A stretch of DNA of 64,000 nt from NCBI GenBank assembly GCA_964526675.1, contig CAZGLY010000002.1, positions 62,001-126,000 on the forward strand, written 5' to 3'. A program made the translations under genes and the position numbers. Positions 51,347 to 59,474 of this stretch are shown piece after piece; within the stretch, counting starts at the first letter, position 1, and every line of letters begins with the position of its first letter. Under the pieces are notes generated by a model. The model did not search any database, was not told the origin of the DNA, and saw only the letters and a list, made by a program, of their open reading frames with translations. This DNA is from CAZADA01 sp964526675. GTDB taxonomy: Bacteria > Pseudomonadota > Alphaproteobacteria > Caulobacterales > Maricaulaceae.

Positions 51347-52754
51347 GGCCCGTGCGGGGGCCGGGCAGGCGGGGCCAGAGATCCCAGGGCCGCGTCTTGA
51401 CCCACAATCGGCAGGCCAGGAGGCTCGACGCCGTCAGCAGCCCCAGCAGCAAACCGCCCCAGACCCCGTACGCTCCGGCCTGGGTCGCGAGGCCCAGCCC
51501 GGCGGCCGCCGGGAACCCGATCAGCCAGTAGCTGATCCCCGACAGGACCATGGGCACACGGACGTCCTTCAGGGCCCGCAAGGATCCCGCCAGCGAGAAC
51601 TGCATCACGTCCAGCAGGACGAACAGGCTCGCGATCGGCAGGAATACACCGATCAGCGCGAGAACCTCCCGGTTCAAGGCGTCGTCCGCATCGAGATAAA
51701 TGCGGCCGACCGCTTCGGGCATCAGCAGGCACGGCAAGGCCAGCACCGACGCACAGGCCAATCCGGCGACGATCATGATCGCTGCGGCCCGGCGCACCCG
51801 GGGCCAGTCGCCGGCCCCCGCCGCAAGCCCGACCCGCACTCCGCCCGCCATGCTCAGACCCAGCGGGAACATGACGATGAAGCCCGCCACGCTGTTGCGC
51901 GCCACGTTGTAGGCCGCCATCTCCGCCACACCGATCAGTCCCATGACGAACAGCGCGGCAATCGACAGCCCGTTCCACAACGCAACATCCACCCCTATGG
52001 GCCACCCGAGACGCAGGACCTCTTTCAAGCGGTCCCAATCGGGTGTCAGCGCATCCCGGAACGGCGCGAAATGCCGGGCCGCCCGATCCCAATGGATGTA
52101 GGCCAGGATCGCCAGCCATTTGACGGCCTCCGCCAGAACCGATGCGATCCCGGCGCCGACCAGTTCCAGGCGCGGCGCGCCCCAATTGCCGTAAATCAGC
52201 GCATAGTTCAGCACCGCGTTCAGCACGGCGCTCGCGATGATGATCAGCAGCGGGATCTGCGTCTTACCCAGCGCCGCCAGGAAGTTGCGCAGCATCAGCG
52301 TGCTGAGACCGAACGGCAGCGTTGCCGCCAGGGTCAGCGCGAAGGGGCCGGCCATCGCCGCCAGATCCTCGGGCTGGCCCAGGGCCAGCACGATCCACTC
52401 CGTGCTCATCAGCAGCATGATGGCCGCGGGGAAGATCATCAGCACCGCCCAATGGCCCATGCGCACCGACAGCCGCACATCGTCCCGATCGTTCGGGTTG
52501 GCACCGAGCGCTTGGGCAACCAGCGGCGAGACCGCCGCCGCCGGACCGATGCAGATGAGGAACGACAACAGCCACATGGAGCCGGCCATGGAGGCCGCCG
52601 CCACATAGGTCGCGCCAAGCCGCGCCACCATCAGCATGTCCACCAGATGGAACGAGAACTGAATGAGCTGTGTCAGGCCCATGGGAATCCCGATCTTGAG
52701 GAAGATCAGGGCTTCTTCGGCCCAAGGCCGCCGGTCGTGTCTCATGGCGATCAC
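51315..52754 (-). CDS. MATE family efflux transporter
   Basis: The 479-residue protein has 12 predicted spans in two related halves, with the MATE pattern FLKIGIPMGLTQLIQFSFHLVDMLMVARLG, SPLVAQALGA and MAAYNVARNSVAGFIVMFPLGLSMAGGVRVG. MATE pumps expel cationic drugs or metabolites using Na+ or H+. Start at 52754 (MIAMRHD) or 52745 (MRHD). A strong terminator and a 35-codon leader ORF lie just upstream in the same direction, so expression may be controlled by attenuation. Confidence 0.94.
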   Translation of the reverse strand: MIAMRHDRRPWAEEALIFLKIGIPMGLTQLIQFSFHLVDMLMVARLGATYVAAASMAGSMWLLSFLICIGPAAAVSPLVAQALGANPNDRDDVRLSVRMGHWAVLMIFPAAIMLLMSTEWIVLALGQPEDLAAMAGPFALTLAATLPFGLSTLMLRNFLAALGKTQIPLLIIIASAVLNAVLNYALIYGNWGAPRLELVGAGIASVLAEAVKWLAILAYIHWDRAARHFAPFRDALTPDWDRLKEVLRLGWPIGVDVALWNGLSIAALFVMGLIGVAEMAAYNVARNSVAGFIVMFPLGLSMAGGVRVGLAAGAGDWPRVRRAAAIMIVAGLACASVLALPCLLMPEAVGRIYLDADDALNREVLALIGVFLPIASLFVLLDVMQFSLAGSLRALKDVRVPMVLSGISYWLIGFPAAAGLGLATQAGAYGVWGGLLLGLLTASSLLACRLWVKTRPWDLWPRLPGPRTGLKAKADLTAA

Positions 52755-52801
52755 CGCCTTGCAAGTCGTCGGGTTGGACGGATGACGCTCGCGGAAGACA
52801 C

Positions 52802-52836
52802 AAAAAAACCTCCGGAGCGTCGGGTCGCTCGGGAGG
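52802..52836 (-). terminator. terminator/attenuator upstream of the MATE gene
   Basis: On the minus strand a stem CCTCC-C-GAGCG pairs with CGCTC-C-GGAGG, with one C-C mismatch and a six-base loop (52809-52836), followed by seven T residues (52802-52808). It ends 47 bases before the MATE start. It could either end a separate RNA or act as an attenuator within the MATE leader. Confidence 0.8.
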
Positions 52837-52845
52837 CCTTGGCCA

Positions 52846-53037
52846 GGGTCTCTAACGCAGACTTTACCGGGTCAGGGCTCCTCCGTTGTGAGCGGTCACG
52901 CACATGCCGAGCGCGGACGGATACATCCAGCCTCGGTCCAGTGCGTTGATTTTAGTGGTTACGCCGAACATTTCGGTCGCTCCGCTCACGTCGGATTGAG
53001 TTGTGGCACAGCAGTGCCGTGGTTAGCTCTAGGCGTT
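52846..53037 (-). ncRNA. structured leader RNA candidate upstream of MATE
   Basis: The gap has nested perfect stems: 8 bp (52888-52895/52982-52989), 6 bp (52898-52903/52941-52946) and 5 bp (52907-52911/52932-52936). There are also two hairpins, at 52964-52976 (loop of three) and 53005-53018 (loop of four). An outer 5-bp helix (52854-52858/53033-53037) can close the set. On the minus strand a promoter-like sequence precedes it and a terminator follows. Extra G-U pairs would extend several stems only in a plus-strand RNA, so strand is uncertain; a plus-strand 6S-like RNA is the main alternative. Confidence 0.5.
52864..52971 (-). CDS. 35-codon leader ORF upstream of MATE
   Basis: The frame starts at ATG 52971, eight bases after GGAG, and encodes MFGVTTKINALDRGW followed by 20 more residues ending in GGALTR. 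The start codon lies in the loop of the hairpin 52964-52976, and the codons for Thr-Ala-His lie in the 8-bp stem. It ends 28 bases before the terminator stem. I do not recognise the peptide and it has no run of one amino acid. It could be a regulatory leader peptide or chance. Confidence 0.35.
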   Translation of the reverse strand: MFGVTTKINALDRGWMYPSALGMCVTAHNGGALTR

Positions 53038-53054
53038 GGATTGGGGGAAGTCAA
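53026..53054 (-). promoter_or_regulatory. candidate promoter for the MATE leader
   Basis: On the minus strand TTGACT (53049-53054) is followed after exactly 17 bases by TAGAGC (53026-53031). Transcription would start near 53018 and run through the stems, the leader ORF and the terminator into MATE. Assigned by eye only. Confidence 0.45.
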
Positions 53055-53144
53055 GCATGCGCGTGCCGCCGCGTTGCACTGACGGCGTGTCAGCACCATC
53101 TTTGTCACACCTTCAATCGGAGCGACGATTTCTGGAGCCCTGCG

Positions 53145-53600
53145 ATGACCGACGACAAGACCTATGCCAAGGACGATGCCGCGATCGCGCGCCTGACGCC
53201 CGAGCAATATCATGTGACCCAGGAAAACGGCACGGAGCCGCCGTTCCGCAACGCGTTCTGGGACAGCAAGGATGCCGGCATTTATGTGGACATCGTGTCG
53301 GGCGAGCCGCTGTTCGCCTCGGTCCACAAATTCGATTCCGGCTGCGGGTGGCCGAGCTTTACCCGGCCGATCGACAATGGCCGCATTGTCGAGACCTTCG
53401 ACGACAGCCACGGCATGCGGCGGACCGAGGTGCGTTCAACGGGCGCCAACAGCCATCTTGGGCATGTCTTCAATGACGGCCCGCGCGAGGAAGGTGGCCT
53501 GCGGTACTGCATCAATTCCGCGGCATTGCGGTTCATTCCGCGCGATGACATGGCCGAAGCGGGCTATGGTCACCTCCTGGATCTGTTCGAAACCGCATAA
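53145..53600 (+). CDS. msrB: peptide-methionine (R)-S-oxide reductase MsrB
   Basis: MsrB repairs methionine-R-sulfoxide in proteins with thioredoxin. The 151-residue protein has the core DSGCGWPSF, HLGHVFNDGP and the catalytic Cys in GLRYCINSAALRF. The second Cys (GCGW) fits the recycling Cys position. The two CxxC pairs that bind zinc in E. coli-type MsrB are absent, so this is the zinc-free form. ATG 53145 follows TGGAGCCC. It is divergent from MATE. Confidence 0.96.
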   Translation: MTDDKTYAKDDAAIARLTPEQYHVTQENGTEPPFRNAFWDSKDAGIYVDIVSGEPLFASVHKFDSGCGWPSFTRPIDNGRIVETFDDSHGMRRTEVRSTGANSHLGHVFNDGPREEGGLRYCINSAALRFIPRDDMAEAGYGHLLDLFETA

Positions 53601-53635
53601 GCCGTCCGGCGGGGCCGCCGGGAGTGGAGGGGGCC

Positions 53636-54850
53636 ATGCTGACCGCAGAGACACTCATCGGCATTTTGCTGTGTATAGCGGCCTTCTCGCTGGTTTCCCG
53701 GCGGATCGAACAATTTATCATTACCCTCCCGATCGTCTTCACGGCGATCGGTCTGGCGCTCGGCGAGCTTGGTGCTGAACTCGTGCCCATGGAGGCCGAG
53801 ACCGAGATCATTCACACCATTGCCGAAGTGACGCTGATCCTCATCCTGTTCTCGGATGCCTCGCGGGTGAGTTTCAAACGGTTGCGGGGCGATCTGGCGA
53901 TCCCGGCGCGCATGCTGATGATCGGCATGCCGCTGACCATCCTCTTCGGTACTCTGGTTGCTCTTTCCGTCTCGCCCGGCGAGCCGTGGCCGCTTGCGCT
54001 TCTGGTCGCGGCGATTCTCACGCCGACGGATGCCGCCCTCGGGCAGACCGTTGTCACAAGCCCCAGCGTGCCGCAGCGCATCCGGCAAAGCATCAATGTG
54101 GAGAGCGGTCTCAATGACGGGCTCGCGCTGCCCATCGTGATCATTGCCGCCGTGATGGCGTCCGAGGCCGCCGGGGTCGAGGCTGAGGGCGTGCCGGAGA
54201 ATATTGCGCTCTTTGCCCTGGCACAGGTCACGCTCGGTCCGCTGGCCGGGGCGGCGGTCGGGTTCATCAGTGCCCGGCTTCTGGATCGGGCGATCGCGGC
54301 GCGCTATGCGACCCTGGTCTTTCAGGGCATTTACTTTCTGAGCGTGGCGTTTTTGAGCTACTTCGTGGCCGAGTGGATCGGCGGCAATGGGTTCATCGCG
54401 GCCTTCATCGCAGGGCTGACATTCGGCAACACCTTGAAAATGTCCAATGACTTCATCGGCGAGTTCATGGAAAGCGAGGGGCAGATCCTCACCATGCTCA
54501 CCTTCATCATTTTCGGGGCGGTTCTGGCGCCGGCCGGGCTGGAGCATTTGTCCTGGCTGACGCTCATGCTCGCCGTGCTGTTCCTGACCGTGATCCGCAT
54601 GCTGCCGATCTATCTGTCGCTGACGGGGCTGGGGCTGACATCCTATGAGAAACTGTTTCTCGGTTGGTTCGGTCCGCGCGGGCTGGCCTCCATCCTGTTC
54701 GCTCTTCTGGTTCTGGAACGCTTTCCCGTCCCTGGCAGTGAGGAATTGGTGGCCTGCGTGGTGCTTACGGTTTTGATCAGTATCGTTGCTCACGGCGTGA
54801 CGGCGGCACCTATGTCGGCCCGGTTCACACGGTCCGGAGGCGGACGATGA
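53636..54850 (+). CDS. CPA1-type cation:proton antiporter
   Basis: The 404-residue protein has about 12 membrane spans and the CPA1 signatures LLVAAILTPTDAALG and ESGLNDGLALP (the ND pair of the exchange site), and FGPRGLASILFALL near the end. It exchanges Na+ or K+ for H+ across the inner membrane. The ATG at 53636 follows GGAGGGGGC; an in-frame GTG at 53624 is possible. It overlaps the MOSC gene by four bases (ATGA), so they are coupled. Confidence 0.94.
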   Translation: MLTAETLIGILLCIAAFSLVSRRIEQFIITLPIVFTAIGLALGELGAELVPMEAETEIIHTIAEVTLILILFSDASRVSFKRLRGDLAIPARMLMIGMPLTILFGTLVALSVSPGEPWPLALLVAAILTPTDAALGQTVVTSPSVPQRIRQSINVESGLNDGLALPIVIIAAVMASEAAGVEAEGVPENIALFALAQVTLGPLAGAAVGFISARLLDRAIAARYATLVFQGIYFLSVAFLSYFVAEWIGGNGFIAAFIAGLTFGNTLKMSNDFIGEFMESEGQILTMLTFIIFGAVLAPAGLEHLSWLTLMLAVLFLTVIRMLPIYLSLTGLGLTSYEKLFLGWFGPRGLASILFALLVLERFPVPGSEELVACVVLTVLISIVAHGVTAAPMSARFTRSGGGR

Positions 54851-55329
54851 CCGAGAGCGACACGCCCTTGCGGCGCTTGATGGACCGGTTTGCGCAGGAC
54901 GGAACCCTGCGCTGGATCGGTGTGCGTCCCACCCGCCGGGTAGCGCTGGTGCCGGTGAACGAGGCGTCCGTCACCGAGACCGGCCTTGATGGCGATCACC
55001 GGGCCACGCCCGGCAAGCGGGCGGTCACCTTGATCCAATGGGAGCATGTGCCGGTGATTGCCGCGCTTGCCGGGCTCGATGCGGTCGATCCCGGCCTCTT
55101 GCGGCGCAATCTGGCGGTTTCGGGCATCAATCTGCTGGGGCTGCGGAACCGGACCTTCCGCATCGGTCCGGTGATTCTGAAGGGCTCGGGGCTGTGCGCG
55201 CCGTGCAGCCGCATGGAAGAGGCGCTTGGCCCCGGCGGCTATACCGCCATGCGCGGCCATGGCGGCATTACGGCTGAGGTCGTCAGTGGCGGGACCATCG
55301 CGCTCGGCGATGCAGTCGGTCCGGCCTGA
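54847..55329 (+). CDS. MOSC domain protein
   Basis: The 160-residue protein is a stand-alone MOSC domain: GIGVRP-type start (IGVRPTRRVALVPV), GLDGDHR, KRAVTLIQWEH, LLRRNLAVSGINL and the conserved Cys segment GSGLCAPCSRMEE. MOSC domains carry molybdenum cofactor or sulfur through this Cys. The precise target is unknown. It is translationally coupled to the antiporter gene. Confidence 0.92.
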   Translation: MTESDTPLRRLMDRFAQDGTLRWIGVRPTRRVALVPVNEASVTETGLDGDHRATPGKRAVTLIQWEHVPVIAALAGLDAVDPGLLRRNLAVSGINLLGLRNRTFRIGPVILKGSGLCAPCSRMEEALGPGGYTAMRGHGGITAEVVSGGTIALGDAVGPA

Positions 55330-55407
55330 CGACGGCGCGGACCAGCGCCAATACCGCCCCAGGACGTTTTCATCCTTCTGAGAAAAAGGTGACACAGGCG
55401 TCAACTT

Positions 55408-55467
55408 TTGACAAGCTTGGCGCGGACACCGCCAGACTCCTTGATCCGAGGCCTTTGCCGGATCAAG
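55408..55467. promoter_or_regulatory. inverted repeat and -35-like box before the alcohol dehydrogenase gene
   Basis: A TTGACA box lies at 55408-55413 with no clear -10. A perfect 9-bp inverted repeat CTTGATCCG (55440-55448) and CGGATCAAG (55459-55467) follows, 61 bases before the gene. It may be an operator. Confidence 0.4.
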
Positions 55468-55528
55468 CTTAGGATGGCAATGACATCACGGCGGCGCTCC
55501 AACCGCCGGCCTAGGAGAGGAGAGGCCC

Positions 55529-56578
55529 ATGCACAGTCAGGCGATCACCGAATTCGGCGCACCGCTTCAGCCGGTGGAGGCTGAAACGCCGGTGCCGGCC
55601 GGGACGCAGGTTCTGCTCAAGGTCGAAAACTGCGGGGTGTGCCATTCCGATGTGCACATTCACGACGGCTATTTCGATCTAGGTGGCGGTAACAAGCTGC
55701 CGATGGGCGCCGGGCTCAAGCTGCCGTTCACCCTTGGCCATGAAATTCAAGGCGAAGTGGTTGCGGTCGGTCCGGATGCGGAGGGCGTCAGTGTCGGCAT
55801 GCGCCGGGTGGCGTATCCATGGATCGGTGAGGGGGCCTGTCCGGCCTGTCAGCGGGGCGAGGAGCATCTGTGCCCAAAGCCGTCCCAGCTGGGATGTTCC
55901 GTCAACGGTGGATATGCGACCCATGTGATGGTGCCGCATCCGCGTTATCTCATCGATTACGGCCAGATCGATCCGGGCCTGGCCGCGACCTATATGTGTT
56001 CGGGCCTGACCGCCTATTCGGCCATGCGCAAGGTCGGTATACCGGGTCCGGATGATGATGTTCTCGTTCTGGGCTGCGGCGGCGTCGGCATGATGGGGGT
56101 TCAATTCGCCCAGGCCGTGCTCGGCAAGGCGCCGCTTGCCGCCGATATCGACGATGCGCGTCTGGAGGCGGCCAAGGCGGCGGGCGCCAAGGCGGTCTAC
56201 AACACCAAGGACCCCAAGGCCATCGAGCAGCTTCTGGCCGATACGAATGGCGGGGTTTACGCGGTCGTCGATTTCGTCGGGGGCGAGCCGACTTTTGCCT
56301 TCGGTGGCGCGGTCATCCGGCGCGGCGGGAAAATCGTCATGGTCGGCCTGTTCGGCGGAGCCATGGCCATGCCGCTGCCGATGTTCCCCTTGCGGCAGAT
56401 GAGCATTGTCGGGTCGTTCGTCGGATCGCTTCAGGAGGCCCAGGACATGATGGCACTGGTGCGGGCGGGGAGGGTGTCCTCGATTCCCATCGACAAACGC
56501 CCGCTCGATCAGGCCAACGGCGCGCTTGAGGATCTGCGCGAGGGCCGGGTCGTCGGACGGGTCGTGCTGAACCCTTAA
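55529..56578 (+). CDS. zinc-dependent alcohol dehydrogenase (MDR family)
   Basis: The 349-residue protein has the catalytic zinc ligands in NCGVCHSDVHIHDG and GHEIQGEVV, the structural zinc Cys set in CPACQRGEEHLCPKPSQLGC, and the NAD motif GCGGVGMMG. The reaction is alcohol/aldehyde interconversion, substrate unknown. The ATG follows GGAGAGGAGAGG. It is monocistronic and ends in a two-way terminator. Confidence 0.94.
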   Translation: MHSQAITEFGAPLQPVEAETPVPAGTQVLLKVENCGVCHSDVHIHDGYFDLGGGNKLPMGAGLKLPFTLGHEIQGEVVAVGPDAEGVSVGMRRVAYPWIGEGACPACQRGEEHLCPKPSQLGCSVNGGYATHVMVPHPRYLIDYGQIDPGLAATYMCSGLTAYSAMRKVGIPGPDDDVLVLGCGGVGMMGVQFAQAVLGKAPLAADIDDARLEAAKAAGAKAVYNTKDPKAIEQLLADTNGGVYAVVDFVGGEPTFAFGGAVIRRGGKIVMVGLFGGAMAMPLPMFPLRQMSIVGSFVGSLQEAQDMMALVRAGRVSSIPIDKRPLDQANGALEDLREGRVVGRVVLNP

Positions 56579-56596
56579 GCCGATCGACCGGGTACG

Positions 56597-56637
56597 GAAA
56601 AACCCGCGATGCCGGATGGCATCGCGGGTTTGTTGTT
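56597..56637. terminator. bidirectional rho-independent terminator
   Basis: A 14-bp perfect stem, AAACCCGCGATGCC (56600-56613) and GGCATCGCGGGTTT (56618-56631), has a four-base loop. An A-run precedes it and a T-rich stretch follows. It separates the convergent dehydrogenase and CBS genes. Confidence 0.9.
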
Positions 56638-56650
56638 TCAGCGCCCTTGC

Positions 56651-57172
56651 TCACATCACGCCAACGGAGACCAGCAGAACAAGAGCGATCAGGACATAAA
56701 TGCCGATGCCGCCGGCGACCAGCAGGATTTGATAGTTACGCGACAGGGTCGCCTTGCCCAGTTGCGCGGCCTGATGGATCAGATCCGGCCATGTGTAGGA
56801 AACGAAATCCCCCTGGGTCATGATCGCGGTCACGCGGCCGTCACTATCGACGATCGGCAGACGGCGGAAGCGTTCATTGGACATGATCCGCAGCCAGTCG
56901 AGAATATCGTCCTCGGCGCTGGCGACCCGCACATCGCGCGTCATGATGGCCTCAAGCGGTGTGGACTCCGCCGGGAGGTTATGGCGCACAAGGCGGTTCA
57001 TGATGTCCCGCTCGGTGACGAGGCCAATCGGCTTGCGGTCCGCATCCACGATGACCACGGAGCCATAACCCCGGTCGGCCATCTCTTTCACGGCATCGGC
57101 CACCATATCGGCCGGGCCGAATGTCAGAGGGGCACCTTTCGATTTGAATTCCGGTCTGTCCTTAATCTGCAT
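56651..57172 (-). CDS. CBS-domain protein with C-terminal membrane segment
   Basis: The 173-residue protein has two CBS domains (about residues 10-60 and 75-130), with GYGSVVIVDADRKPIGLVTERDIM and RRLPIVDSDGRVTAIMTQGDF. A C-terminal hydrophobic span follows (ILLVAGGIGIYVLIALVLLVSV). CBS pairs sense adenine nucleotides. The start overlaps the DUF2256 gene by 11 bases. It ends the DCC-photolyase-DUF2256-CBS operon. Confidence 0.9.
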   Translation of the reverse strand: MQIKDRPEFKSKGAPLTFGPADMVADAVKEMADRGYGSVVIVDADRKPIGLVTERDIMNRLVRHNLPAESTPLEAIMTRDVRVASAEDDILDWLRIMSNERFRRLPIVDSDGRVTAIMTQGDFVSYTWPDLIHQAAQLGKATLSRNYQILLVAGGIGIYVLIALVLLVSVGVM

Positions 57173-57374
57173 GACGCGGATCCTCCTTAAGCTTCGGGTC
57201 TGCCGGATGATCCGTCGGCGAATCTGTCCGGCTTTGGATTTTGGAGCGACGGCACCGCTCCGAACAATATTTCACCTCATCCCAAACCGCAGCCCATTTC
57301 TTACGCCACGCGAAGGGCCGATGACAAACCACACAGGTGCGGGTTGGAAGATGGGGTTTGCGATGCTTGGTCAT
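57162..57374 (-). CDS. DUF2256 zinc-ribbon-like protein
   Basis: The 70-residue protein has four Cys in CVVCHRPFAWRKKW and YCSERCRRSK, the DUF2256 pattern, likely a zinc site. DUF2256 genes are frequently found next to photolyase/cryptochrome genes. The start overlaps the photolyase stop as ATGA. Confidence 0.92.
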   Translation of the reverse strand: MTKHRKPHLPTRTCVVCHRPFAWRKKWAAVWDEVKYCSERCRRSKIQSRTDSPTDHPADPKLKEDPRHAD

Positions 57375-58918
57375 GACCCCTCGCGGTCGGTCAATGCCAA
57401 GTCCATCTGATTCGGGTCCGCGCGTTTGCGCTGCCGGGCGCCGCCGCGCATGGGAATGCCGCTCTTGCGGCTGCCGTGCTTGTCCTGAATACGGTTCGCC
57501 TCATCGCGGAATGACGTGCCGCGCCGCACGGCCCAAATTTTCTGGCGTGCCTCCTTCGCCGCGGCCAGATGATCGACGATGGGGAAGGGATATGTCTTGC
57601 CAAGGATCGTTTGTGCGCCGTCCCACCCCCATGGCTCATGGATATAACGGTCAGGGACCGTCGATAGTTCCGGCACCCAGAACCGGGTGAACCGCCCGTC
57701 GGGGTCCTGGTCGTGCCCCTGCTTCACTGGATTGTAGATACGCACCGTGTTGATCCCCGTGGTTCCCGATTGCATTTGAACCTGCGGCCAATGAATGCCG
57801 GGTTCATAATCGGTGAAGACCCGCGCCAGATGCTCGCCGGGGCGGCGCCAGTCGAGCCACAGGTGATAACTCGCGACCGCCATCACCATGGCCCGCATGC
57901 GGAAGTTCATCCACCCGGTGGCCTTGAGCGCGCGCATGCAGGCATCGACGAAAGGCAACCCGGTTTCGCCGTCCGCCCAGGCTGCGAGCCGCACAGGGTC
58001 GCCATCCCGGTCCCGCAGGCCGGTGTAGGCCGGGTGCAGATTTTCGAACTCAAGGCCCGGTTCGTCTTCCAGCTTCTGGGTGAAGTGATCGCGCCAGTGC
58101 AGGCGGCCGGAAAAGGACACCATGGCGCCGCGCCAGGACCCGGCAACCTCCTTGGGAAGCGCCTTCAACTCCCGCTGGCGGCGCCAGGTCGCTTGCGCGG
58201 TCTCGCGCATGGCCAAGGTGCCCCAAGCCAGATGCGGGGATAGCCGCGAACAGGCATCGAATCCGGTGACCGGGCTCGACATAGCCTTGCGGTAGGTCTC
58301 GCCGCGCTCTTCCAGAAAACTCGTGAGGCATTCCAGAGCCGCGGTGCGCCCGCCGGCCTGGCGCTCCGGACACGGATCAGGGGCGAGCCCAAGGTCAGCG
58401 GCCGTCGGGATCGGTCCAGGATTGATTCCGGCGAGCGGTTCGAGCGCGTAGGGCGGGAGCATTTGATCTTCGGCCATGAAGCGGTCCCAGCGCCCCGCCC
58501 AGCCATTGCGGCTCTTCAGTCCGCGAATGACGCCGTTCTGGCGTTCCTCATGCCAGGGAACGGCGTTCGACCGGCACCATGCCTTGACGGCCTTGTCACG
58601 GTCATAGGTCCAGCCGTTACCTGTTTCCTCGTGAGACCACAGCGCGGCGATACCCTGGCGCTCGTGGAACCCTCGCAGGATGTCGATGATCGATCCCACA
58701 CGGACGATCAGCGGTTGACCCAGGTTCGCAAGGTCCTCGCGCAGACTGGTGAGGCACTCCCCTACGAACGCCCAATGGCGCGCTGCCATGTCCGGCTGGC
58801 GCCACAACTCCGGTTCGGCCACGAACAAGGGCAGCACGGGCCCGGCCTGGGCGGCCAGGACCAGGGCCCGATGGTCGTCGATCCGAAGATCCCGTTTGAA
58901 CCAGACTATGTGCATCAT
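57371..58918 (-). CDS. cryptochrome/photolyase family flavoprotein
   Basis: The roughly 515-residue protein has an N-terminal DNA-photolyase domain (MMHIVWFKRDLRIDDHRAL) and a C-terminal FAD-binding domain. The latter contains HLAWGTLAMRE, WRDHFTQKLE, AWADGETGLPFVDACMRAL, GWMNFRMRAM and GINTVRIYNPVKQG. It repairs UV-damaged DNA or senses blue light; which cannot be settled from sequence. I chose ATG 58918, which gives the usual start and follows GAGG; 58936, overlapping the DCC gene, is possible. Confidence 0.92.
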   Translation of the reverse strand: MMHIVWFKRDLRIDDHRALVLAAQAGPVLPLFVAEPELWRQPDMAARHWAFVGECLTSLREDLANLGQPLIVRVGSIIDILRGFHERQGIAALWSHEETGNGWTYDRDKAVKAWCRSNAVPWHEERQNGVIRGLKSRNGWAGRWDRFMAEDQMLPPYALEPLAGINPGPIPTAADLGLAPDPCPERQAGGRTAALECLTSFLEERGETYRKAMSSPVTGFDACSRLSPHLAWGTLAMRETAQATWRRQRELKALPKEVAGSWRGAMVSFSGRLHWRDHFTQKLEDEPGLEFENLHPAYTGLRDRDGDPVRLAAWADGETGLPFVDACMRALKATGWMNFRMRAMVMAVASYHLWLDWRRPGEHLARVFTDYEPGIHWPQVQMQSGTTGINTVRIYNPVKQGHDQDPDGRFTRFWVPELSTVPDRYIHEPWGWDGAQTILGKTYPFPIVDHLAAAKEARQKIWAVRRGTSFRDEANRIQDKHGSRKSGIPMRGGARQRKRADPNQMDLALTDREGS

Positions 58919-58928
58919 GGGACGGGCC

Positions 58929-59312
58929 TCAGCCATCCGTGTCCCGGGCGCGGAAGAAGCGCTGCAGATGCGGGCGAACGGGGAGGAAGAGTCTGTAGCC
59001 CAGTTCGAGCGCCCAACTCAGCGGCCAGACCTGAGCGATGCGGCCGATGATCCGGAAGGCGGGCAGGCCGGTCCATAGCACGGCGAAGGCTTTGCCACCT
59101 GAATAGAGTTGCCCCTGGGCGTCCTCGACATGGAATCGGGCCATGGCCTCCTGATGCGACAGTCCGGGACGCACTTCGTCACCGTCGATCTCGCTGATAT
59201 CCACCCAGCGGATCGCATCGGCGCCGCGCCGACGCTGATAGAAGGCGATCTCGCGCCGGCACAGGGGGCAGGAGCCGTCGAAATAGACGGTTAATGGCAC
59301 TTGCTCAGGCAT
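58929..59312 (-). CDS. DCC (DUF393) thiol-disulfide oxidoreductase-like protein
   Basis: The 127-residue protein starts with VYFDGSCPLCRREIAFYQRR, the DxxCPxC motif of the DCC family, and has a thioredoxin-like domain plus a hydrophobic C-terminal part (FRIIGRIAQVWPLSW). The exact role is unknown. The ATG at 59312 (MPEQ) is preferred. It opens the four-gene operon with the photolyase. Confidence 0.9.
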   Translation of the reverse strand: MPEQVPLTVYFDGSCPLCRREIAFYQRRRGADAIRWVDISEIDGDEVRPGLSHQEAMARFHVEDAQGQLYSGGKAFAVLWTGLPAFRIIGRIAQVWPLSWALELGYRLFLPVRPHLQRFFRARDTDG

Positions 59313-59474
59313 GGAAAGTCTCTTTCGGTCCCGATCCGATGGTTGCGACAACACGTACCACTCTCACTTAGAGCCGGGGCGCGGGAAGTCGACACGCATT
59401 GGTGGCGGGGCCATGTGCGGTGAGGTTGTGCTCTTGTCGGAAGAGGCGTACCGAAACAAGGGAGATCTTGAAGG

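Noticed and set aside
52864..52971. tmRNA tag or known amino-acid attenuator for the 35-codon ORF
   Set aside because: The peptide lacks an alanine-rich tag ending and has no run of one amino acid; no tRNA-like domain is present.
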